From: Glandiceps talaboti | Taxonomy: Eukaryota > Hemichordata > Enteropneusta > Spengelidae | DNA: 60,000 bases | Assembly: GCF_964340395.1 (NCBI RefSeq) | Contig: NC_135552.1 | Span: 17,686,694-17,746,693, forward strand | Direction: 5' to 3' | Part shown: positions 45,620 to 55,800 of the stretch, piece after piece | How positions within the stretch are numbered: the first letter of the stretch is position 1 | How the letters are laid out: each line of letters opens with the position of its first letter | Position numbers and translations under genes: made by a program | Notes under the pieces: generated by a model | The model's database searches: none | Told to the model about the DNA's origin: nothing | Seen by the model: the letters and a program-made list of their open reading frames with translations, nothing else

Positions 45620-46030
45620 TAATAATGGCAAGCTAGCATGTATTGTCAGATTTACCCTGTGATATATTGAATGCATCTCTTTCAAAAAATCACTATTTGA
45701 TATGTCACTGAATCACTAAAACGTGCCACAAGGAAGACTGGTTCAGTTGTAATGCAGTACTTTGTCATGTAGAATACAGAAAAAGGAGAGAAAGACAGGA
45801 AATGAAATGAAATGAAGTGTGGTTGTGTGTAGGAGGGTTGGATGCACTCTTTTAGTGTGCCATACAGAAACCCAATATATCTATCACATATTTATATTGT
45901 ATCGATCGACAAGACTTGGTACTAAAGTAAAAGTGTCACAAAACTTATCATATAGAGCCAATGAGATCCAGGATGTACAAACAAAAAATTAATGTATATG
46001 GCATTGTTACACATGACAAGAAGTCATTCC

Positions 46031-46280
46031 ATAGGGAACTTGCAAACCCGCCATGTTGAATGTTGCAATATGGGAAATGTGATAATAAATACTAATAAAT
46101 TAGCATTGTAAACAATATTGTTACATTGTTTATAACCAGGAATGATCAATTCATAGTCACCCTGATCTTTGTGGGAGGTTAATTTTATCAGTAGCTCCAG
46201 ATTAGGTATTACGATAACCACAGATAATCCCATAGTCCTTTGCGTCTGAGCATGCTCAGTTTGGATTGCAAGTTCCCTAT
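46031..46280. mobile_element. 250-bp MITE just upstream of DNMBP-like coding exon 1
   Basis: ATAGGGAACTTGCAA at the left and TTGCAAGTTCCCTAT at the right are perfect 15-bp inverted ends. TTCC flanks both sides, a possible 4-bp target duplication. It is non-coding; the minus-strand ORF of 101 codons through it is meaningless. Confidence 0.7.
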
Positions 46281-46558
46281 TTCCCATTCTCACAAACCAA
46301 AGCTGATATTTCTTCTGCGACACTGCCAAATATCAATACCTCTTGACAGTGTGCAAGACGGTGATGTAAAAAAAGGCTAGGGTTTACGAAGATGAGATTT
46401 ACCAGCTCTCTGTTTAATACAAGGTCACCAAATTTTAGCAGAAAAACACTGCTTCGGTGTACATTTATAGCCTAAGGATTGTAGGCAGTAACAATGATTT
46501 GATTTGTGTGATTCATATTAACGGAAAGATTATGTTCTGTTTTCTTCATAGATTGTAA

Positions 46559-46811
46559 ATGACAATGGAAGCAGGAACTCAGGTGAAAGTCATTTATGAT
46601 TTTGAAGGCAGTGAATCAGGAGAACTAAATGTCAAAGTGGGAGATGTTGTTGAAATAACCAGTAAAGTTGATGACAACTGGTTGATTGGCAAATTAAATG
46701 ACAAGTCAGGAAGATTTCCAGCCAGTTATGTGACCCCAATTGTTCAAAAGCAGGTCGTTGCCATAGAAACATTTCCAGCAAGTGCTGATGGAGATTTGGA
46801 ATTTAAACAAG
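46559..46811 (+). CDS. DNMBP: DNMBP-like coding exon 1 (SH3-1 and start of SH3-2)
   Basis: The acceptor TTTCTTCATAG ends at 46551, and seven bases of 5'UTR precede the ATG at 46559. A second in-frame ATG follows at 46565 and would give MEAG, the family's usual start. SH3-1 has [19 protein letters not shown] (ALYDY-like), NWLIG and GRFPASYV. The donor is ACAAG|GTATGG, inside SH3-2, phase 1. Confidence 0.88.
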
Positions 46812-49800
46812 GTATGGAGTTTAATGACAAATTTTATCTATTTTATTATTCCTAGTCATAACCATGGCAACAAATGTGGTGTATTTGCATCATATTTACA
46901 GTGTTGGCAATAAAGCAGATATTCAGCCCGGTTATAAATCTGATCACTTTTACATGTAAAGTCTACAATTTTTGGAAAAAATGAGATGCAATATTTACTC
47001 TATTCAGCAGGACATTATTCATGCCTGAATAAACTCAGCCGAACACAATGTAATGTATAGAAACTTGCCAAAATCACTAATTTTCAGTAAAACAAGTTGT
47101 AAATTTGTAACATTTTCAATACTAATTAGACAGTTATGATTTGGAATAAAACTAATAAAACTACTATACATGTTAACATAGAAGTGAGTATATACGATGT
47201 GATGAATGGATTGAGATGAAAATTTAGGTGTGTGAAAAAACAGTCAAATACATACAAGATTTGACAAGTATTTTAATATTTTGCAATGTGTTGAGTTACA
47301 AACAAGGACTTGGCATATGTCGTTTAACTTTGTTTTTTCATGTAGGAAGCCATGATAAAATTGTTTTATAAATGAAAAATCCAAAATAAATACCCAATCC
47401 TCATCCATATGGCCACTTTAAAGCCAAGATGATAAAATTGTCAGAAACATGACACACAGATGTTGAATGATGAATGAATCAACTGCTCTAGATTTCCTTC
47501 TCCTGACTTCAAACCTTAGCAACAGTACTGACAGGTAGAGTCTCTTGACATTTGAAAATGGATGGGACAAATTACAAATTAAATATAATATAATATTTTT
47601 GGCTTTTACTACCCTCAGATTGTATATCAAATGACATATCCAAGTATGTCCGTACTTAGAGACTACTACATGTTATGTACTGCGATAACATTCAAAATCT
47701 GAAACCACAGCGTAGTGTGATCAGAAATTTAACATGACGTTACAAATGGTCATTGCTAATAGTGTCTACAAACAACATACATAAAATATTGCCTTGTACT
47801 CTGGAGAGTGTGCTGTTTGACTAGTTTGCGCCCTAAATTTACAAATTAATGACATATTCATGAAACTGCGTACATTTAGTATTCGCTAGCTTTGATTTAA
47901 TAAATTTCTTATTTTTTACCAAAATTTCAAATGTCACCAATATCATTATAGATAGGATTAGATGTGATGAACAGTACAAACATATAGTTTCAAAAAAAAT
48001 GCTACATCACAAAATCTCTGCTGTACCATTACTTTACTATTCAGATACTTGCTTAGTTGTAGGAGAGTTTGTAATAATCACTCTCGTAAACTGTTGTTAG
48101 TCGAGAGTACATTTTCCCTGCAGTAACACTGAGTTTATAGCTTTACCTTGGAGAGGTCATATGATGTATATAAATTACCTACAACTGGTGAATGACAATT
48201 ACTTGTACTAGATTCTGTAATTATGATTAATGTCAATTAGAATTCATTTGATTTTGACATTTGATCTCTTTTCATTCTAGCATGACATATTATGTGTTTA
48301 ATATTACACAAAACTGTGTATCATAGGTGAAAACATAACACAATGAAATTGATAATTTGTTATGTATGCTTTTTTTTCCTGGTGAAATCAATAAACCAAA
48401 CCAAATCTCAAATATTATGTGTTTGATATTACAAAAAACTGTGTATCATAGGTGAAAACATGAATTATGAAAAATGTATGTACATTTGATTTATGAATGT
48501 GAGATATTGAAAATTTGATTTTGTTCTTATTGTTGGTATATTTGGTGATAATATCAAATTGATATTTAAGGGTTATGATATAGTGGTGATGTGATTTCAT
48601 TTTGATATTTTAGGAGATATATAATAACTGACTGTAGTAGATCAAATTGACACATCATAGAATTGTAGATCATCAGGATTTATGAGAAATATGATTTCAT
48701 TTTGATATTTAGTAGCTGTATTATAACTGTAGTAGATCAAATTGACATGTCATAGAATTGTAGATCATCGTGATTTATGACAAATATGATTGATTTTGAT
48801 GTCCAGGAGATACAATCATGGTACTAAATCAAACTGTTGAGTCTAAAGTCATAGATCATAATAAATTATGAGAAAGTTGATTTCATTTTGATGTTTAGGA
48901 TATACAATCGTGGTACTAAATCAAATTGACACTATATAGATCATATTTTAGTGATTTATAAGATATTGATAGAATGATTTCATTTTGATGTTCCTAGGTG
49001 ATAGAATCACTAAATTGTTGAGACATGCTATTATATATTTATGAATTATGATTTAAGATAAATTGATTATTTTATTTGACGTTCTTCAGGTGATGTAATC
49101 ACTATAATAAATCAAACTTATGACACAGATATTAATTCTATGAATTATTTATTTATGATATATTCAATTTGATAATTTGATTTCATTTTGATATTCTTTT
49201 ACTAGGAGACATAATCACTGTACTCGATCAAATTGATGGTAATTGGTGGAAGGGACAGCTAGGAAGCAATATTGGTATATTTCCAGTCACTTACGTCCAA
49301 GAATGCAATGCAAGTAATAATCAATCAGGTAAGAAGACTGTCCTTGCAACATTGTAGTGCAATTAAACAACATTTACTTAGAATGCAAGCTCACATCAAG
49401 GGATTCATGATGGGTGAATGGTTAGAGTGGTTGCCATGGAATCTACAACTTGCAGGTTTCAACCCCAGCGTTGCTGATTGTTTCTGAATGGCTAAAGTCC
49501 TTTGACAAGATTTGAACCATAATTGTGCCCATAATGACTCATTTATTTAATAAATATTCATAACTCATCAGTACACATGTATTTTCTACTTATATTCATA
49601 ATTTCAAAATATTGATATTTCCCCTGTTTTTATCTTCCAGCACCCTCAGTTGAGACCGCAAAGGCAAAGGCTTTACAAGATTTGAGTGGACAATTAGACG
49701 AGGAGCTGAGTTTTAAAAAAGATGATATTATTAGTATCATTGAAACAATAGATGGAGACTGGTATAAAGGTGTTTTGAATGGCAAAACTGGACTTGTGCC

Positions 49801-52800
49801 GTCTTTCTGTGTTGAACTCTTGTCAGCTGATTCTGATCTATCACATTCCAACGCAGCACAGGACAATACTCAAGAGGCAGACTATCTAAGACTTAATGAG
49901 AATCTCAGAAGAAGTCTACGAGGTGAATCTGCTCTAAAAAATACTAATACAGCATCCAATTCCCAAGGTAGTGAACCATGTGCAAAAACTTTGTACCCTT
50001 TTAGTGCGGATAATCCCGGAGAGTTAAGCTTTATGGACGGTGAGAACATTATCCTGACACGGCGAATTGATGATCAGTGGTTCGAAGGAAAAATTGACGG
50101 AAGAGTTGGTGTCTTCCCGTCTAATTATGTGACTGTTATTGTGGATTTACCACCGGGATATTCCAGTCCCTCGCTACCTACAAATGAAACAGGAGTAAAT
50201 CAACAAATTCAAAGCAATGGGGTGGACAAATCACAACAGGGGAAAGCCTTGTTTGATTTTAATGCTGATACTGACCAAGATTTGCCTCTCAAAGCTGGAC
50301 AAATTGTCACAATTGTTGAAAAAGTGGATGCAGATTGGTACGAGGCCAAAGATTCCTACGGTCAAATCGGGTATTGTCCGGTGAACTATATTGAAATTAT
50401 TACAAGTAAACCAAAAAAGAGACCTGCTCCTAAGCCACCCATGAAACCTAAAACAGCTGATGTAAATATGTCAATAAAAGCTACAACAGCAACAACAGTT
50501 ACCTCAACAATGCCAATAACAACAGCGACAGCAACAAATATAGACGCTGAGAGGAAGGAAGTGGCAATGTTATCACCAATGACAACAACACCACCAGTAG
50601 CAGCAATGCAAGCAGCAGCACAACCCTTGGAACCAAAACCTGTGTCATCGCAAGGTGATGCAGCTGATAATATGGAACCGACAGCTCCAACAGTAGCACA
50701 AGCTCCATCAAGTGATCCTGTGAGTGGTGGTCGTGACTTCAGTCCAACCAGTGCAAACAAAGATCCATTGCTGCCATCCTTGTATAAACCTGGTGGTAGT
50801 TCTTACAAATCTGTGTCTTTCCTCCCCAAGGGTATGTCATCATCAAGTAGTGGTGACTCCAACAAGGGTGACATGTTACAAAGACAGGATGCTGTGTCTC
50901 AGCAAAGTCCTCCTGCATTTGATCTGAGTATGTTTGATTCTCTAGCACCCCCTAAAACTACCAGTGACAAAGCAACTACAGGTGCTGAGAGGACCCTTCT
51001 AGATGCTAGTCCAATGACGGAGACCAGTCCAGGTGGAATACTTTTTCCAAGCCAACCAGCAGCCAGTAGTGCAGGGGCCTCTAAAGTTAATCCTTTGGCA
51101 CCACAACCATTCATAGCTGGAGCAAACAGAGAAATTAAATCAATTCAAGGCCCTGTGGCATCAGATTCCCATAGTTCCATAGCTACTACATCTGGTTTTG
51201 GAACAGAATTTGATCCATTCCAGAGTGAGGGTAGTGTACAAGTACAACCTCCCCAGCAACCTCCTCTTGTTGCAAGTAACGCTTCAGAAGGAATTGTGCC
51301 ACTACAGCCCAGCCAACCTCCCCCTCCCCTCATTCCAACCACTGCTCCTGTAGCAAAACCAACTTTAGAAACTAAATTACGATCCATCTCACAACTCAGT
51401 CAGGATTTGGATGATTTCTTTGGCACATCAGATAGTTACACGTCAAGAGTGAGTACACTAGATAGCATTGACAATGCCATAGAACCAACCGTGTCAAGTA
51501 ACCCAGATCCACAACCATTCATACCATTTACTGAAGTGCCACTTCCTCCAGTACCACCGAGACAGCCTTCTCCAAACCCTTTCGCAGCTGCAACTTTTGA
51601 ACCGCAACTAGAAAAACAGAAACCCAGTGCAATAGTAACCACACCATCCCCTGTTTCGTCAGGTTCATCTAGACAAAGCTCCCAAGAAGCATCACCCGGA
51701 TGGTCTCGTAATTTCAGTATTGATAGTGTCACATCAGAGTTTTCTGATGATGCAGGGTATTATCATGGCTTGAATTTCAGCATTAGACCAGCTAGTAATG
51801 TGACAGATGAGCCAGGTTTTAAACCATTCAAGATACCACCTCCCCCTTCTTCACCACGAAGACCACGCCATACTAATAAAGAAGAGCGCCCTCAGTCACC
51901 AAAGTTTGATCCCAAGACTGCAGTACCACGACCAAAGCCAAGGAAAAGTTTAGACTCAACATCCAGCTTGGATAGTTTGCCACTTTCTGCTCCATCCCCT
52001 ATGTTACCTGGCAGTGGTACAGAGCTTGACAGTAAAGCTGTGATAAGTCAAGCCTTAGAAAGCTTTGAGTGGAATGTGGGTGAGTTACAACGCACTGATT
52101 CAGTTGAAAGTAAACCACCACCATCTCATCCACCACCATCATTACTCATAGATGTCGACTCAGAAGTATCAGGTAAACAATTCATGTAATATCACTGCTA
52201 GTCTGTAAGATATGGTGTGTTGTATATTCACCTTTATATCAGCTTCCGCTTCAAAGAAGACCGATTTATGGCTGAACAACACAAAGTATCTTATAGTCTA
52301 TATCACTACATGTAATGACTGAATTATGTAAATGCTGCTACAACCCATTTCAAGTTACTGTTCAGCATCTCTGTTTGATACAACCATGCAGAAACCTATA
52401 AAAAAAACTGCAAATGCTACACTTTAAGATAGCAAGATTGAATGAATACAATTTCTTGCAACATTTTGTCTAAAATAAATGAATTAATGTGCCACCATGC
52501 ATGTAAGCTTGCAGTAATGTAGAATGTTCATCATCCAAATAGAGATAGCAAAAACTAAGGTTTCAGGATTTAACGATTTCACACTTAGGCCCAAAACATC
52601 ACCTGTTGTAAAATCTTTATTTGGATAGTGAACATAACTCTGTACATCAGACTGGATGAATGGAACCTGTTACAAACAGGGAAAGTAAACAACTGAATTG
52701 GATTAATAACACTTGGCACGGCATGTTGGAAGTACAGAGACTTATATTACATTTCATCATTTGATAAGAATAGCTGTATGGCCTCTTTCCATAATAGTTC

Positions 52801-55800
52801 ACATTCACAAATTTCCAGTTCCCCTGGCATTTCATGTACACATAAAGAAGCCATAAAACTGCTCTTATCAAACCATGGTGTGTAATACAAGTCTATGCTG
52901 TTCCAACCTGCTGTGGCAAATGTTATTTAATCCAATTCATTTGTTTACTTTCCTTGTTTGTAACAGCTTCCGTTTGTCCACGGTCTGATGTCATCAGCTG
53001 TACTGCATGCTGGTTGTCTGTAAAATGTAAATGTAAATGGTATTCCTTTGTTGATGACAGTTTTAAAACTCATTGATATCACACATACAACTTTTTCACC
53101 TCCATGACTAGTTTAACTATACATCTAGTTGCTATACATTTATACTGTATATTGTCTTGTAGATTCATGCCACAAAAGACTTCATCTAGTTGTCAGCTAG
53201 CTAGACTGTATGTAAGATACATTGTTTCATTCCAACCTCCTCTCACCTGATGATGTGTGAGGGCGCCCTGTCATGGTGCACTTTACAGACTACATGTAGT
53301 TGTCAGCATAATAAAAACTTTCATTATTCAGTTACTAATAGTATTACAAATCACAGGAAGCACTACCTCATTAAGACTACAGACTGCCATTTACAAATTA
53401 CATCACATTAGATTGGATTTTATTGTCTTAGTTTGGATCTAGGCCACACTATTAGAAATGAAATGGTTCTAGGAATGTATGTTATATTCAGAGGCAAGAG
53501 TGAATGGAAGTATTAAAATTTGATAGTATATAGACATAATGCAAGTTGCTAGTCCTACACTCTTACAGGGTTTTACATTGTTTAGTTGTGAATTCATAAG
53601 AGTTACAACAATTTGAGAGAATACGAACACAGTGAAAGGTGACCATGAGACAGTTTTTCATGCCTGTAATGATCACTAACAGCAGACATATTTCTGAATA
53701 TTCCAAACCGTCTTGGTACAATAATCAGTCACCTACTATCATTCCCTCTCTCACAATAGCCATTGTTCATACCAAACTGATAATATGAAACTTAGATAAC
53801 AATTAAAAGACAACAAGACAATTAAAAGACAACAGCTTTGTTTATATTGCCAGCCTAGGAAGTTGTCGGTAATTACTGGCATTTGCAGGTGATAAATGGT
53901 CCAATGCAGGTGAATTTCTGTAAATACCTGCATTCAGCAGGTGATGTTTTAAATCTACTGGCATTTGAAAGGTGAATTAGCTGCATTTGGCAGACACATT
54001 TTGAAGCCCACTTGCATATTGACTATTTTCATTTTGAGGAATCTTTTTATTTTTACATCAATATGAACATTTTCATTCAACAACATTGATGATTATTTTT
54101 ATTCAACAGATAAACATGGCATTTGTCACAATGAATCTTGATAGGAATTAAAGTTTGATATCTATAATTTTCCTTTGTTCCTAAATTGTATGTCTGACGA
54201 GCATTCTGGTCTTAAGTTCTAAATTTTAAGAGCATTTTGCTCCCAAAATTTAAAATTCAGGAGCAAATTGATCTAAAAAATCTTGCTCATAGAGTTGACT
54301 TCCTAGGCTTATTTCCCTTGCCAAAACTGACAAGTCATTGTCCCTACCAAAACTGATAACTCTGCTAAAAGACAAACAAAAACCTTTACTTTACCCATGT
54401 CAAAACTGAAAACTAGTTTCTTGACATTGCCCATACCAAAACTGACAACAATAACTTTGTTTACAGCCATTACACAATCTGCAGAGACTGCATCACAATC
54501 ATCAGGGTCAAGTTCAGCTGTGGGTGACCTACTAGGATTAGGAGACCCCTTTGATGCTGGTCAGCCGTCACCAACTAATGATGCAGCATCTAAACCCAAT
54601 AGACCAGCCCCTCCAGTGCCGCAGAAAGGTGAAGTCATTGTTTTAGTTTACAACATATACTGTGATGTCACCACAAGATCAAGACTACCTGTAGTGATAT
54701 ATGATGGATTCTAGTAATTCTACACCAACAAAACTTTTACAGTCATTCTGAATGAGGTCACTCAAACATTTTTTTCCCCTCTCCTTCAATGAAATATAAA
54801 GAAGCTGCCTGACCTCAACTTTCCATCCTACATACACGTGACAAAAGGGCAGCTATATATTAACATATTGGTATTGTAAATTCTAAATCTAAAGTTGTGT
54901 TTTTTCAATTATTCCTGACAAACTAGAAATGACACATTTGAGCATATTCCCCGGCCCTGTCTCATTTATTTAAATAAAGGAATGAAGACATTATGTGTTA
55001 ATTGTTAGTATTGATCTTGTGTTTGAAATCACAGATTGAATCTTTACTTAAATAGTAAGTAATATGTACCCTGCACCTTCATATATTCCTTTACAGTGTG
55101 TTTTTATTCTATATTAACACTAACCATTAACAGTTAACCCTGTGGATACTAACTAACAACCATTACAGTTAATAGTGTGTTATACAAATGAATGTGATTG
55201 GTTCACATCAAAATTGGGCCATTATTGGATAGGCAGATGTGGGGCTTATCAAATATATCATGTGTTCTAACCTGTGAATTTCAAATTCAAATTCAACCCT
55301 GCTGTGACCCTAACATGAAAATAAGAGTAAATTATACACATCCATGCACAATAATCCCAAATAGAGACTGACATCATGGCTGGGAGTTAAGAACAAAAAG
55401 TTCACTTTGTACACAAATTATACTTACCACATTAGTTATCAAGAAATATCAGTTTTATTTTGGGGTTGAAAGATGAGGTTCAGCTTTTTTGTTAAAAGAT
55501 GGTGTTTCAATGACAATTTCATGGATTGTATAGAAAAAGTAATCTTGTATGATTTACTGGATAAATATGCAGTTTTGATAATATGGCTTTAAGTAGTATA
55601 ATGATAGTGTGTTAGTGTTCTAAATGTCTGTCATAAAGTATGAGAGGGTATTAAAACTGAGCTGTTTTCTTTTTTTTCATTGATTTTTTCCCCCTCCATT
55701 TCCCTTGCCTTTTTCCCCTACTTCACAATTTGACTCCACAGTAGCTGATGAGCAATCCGATAATGAGACCTCAAGTCGGACTATCAAAATTGATGTCACT

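Larger units (their letters stand above)
17452..46551 (+). other. Long presumed first intron of the DNMBP-like gene
   Basis: About 29 kb with no recognisable coding exon on either strand. It is filled with tandem arrays, short foldback elements and AT-rich unique DNA, and its main contents are listed separately. Stretches with nothing recognised: 17454-18700, 20345-23430, 25565-26155, 26335-27675, 32010-33290, 33325-34740, 37015-37665, 40000-42135. It could instead be partly intergenic if the first exon is elsewhere. Confidence 0.45.

Noticed and set aside
48600-49205. Mutually exclusive duplicate exons upstream of exon 2
   Set aside because: Copies contain stops and lack the rest of the SH3 domain; only the exon start is duplicated.
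50386-51732. Minus-strand ORFs opposite the large DNMBP-like exon
   Set aside because: Shadow frames of a proline/serine-rich coding exon, with no independent support.
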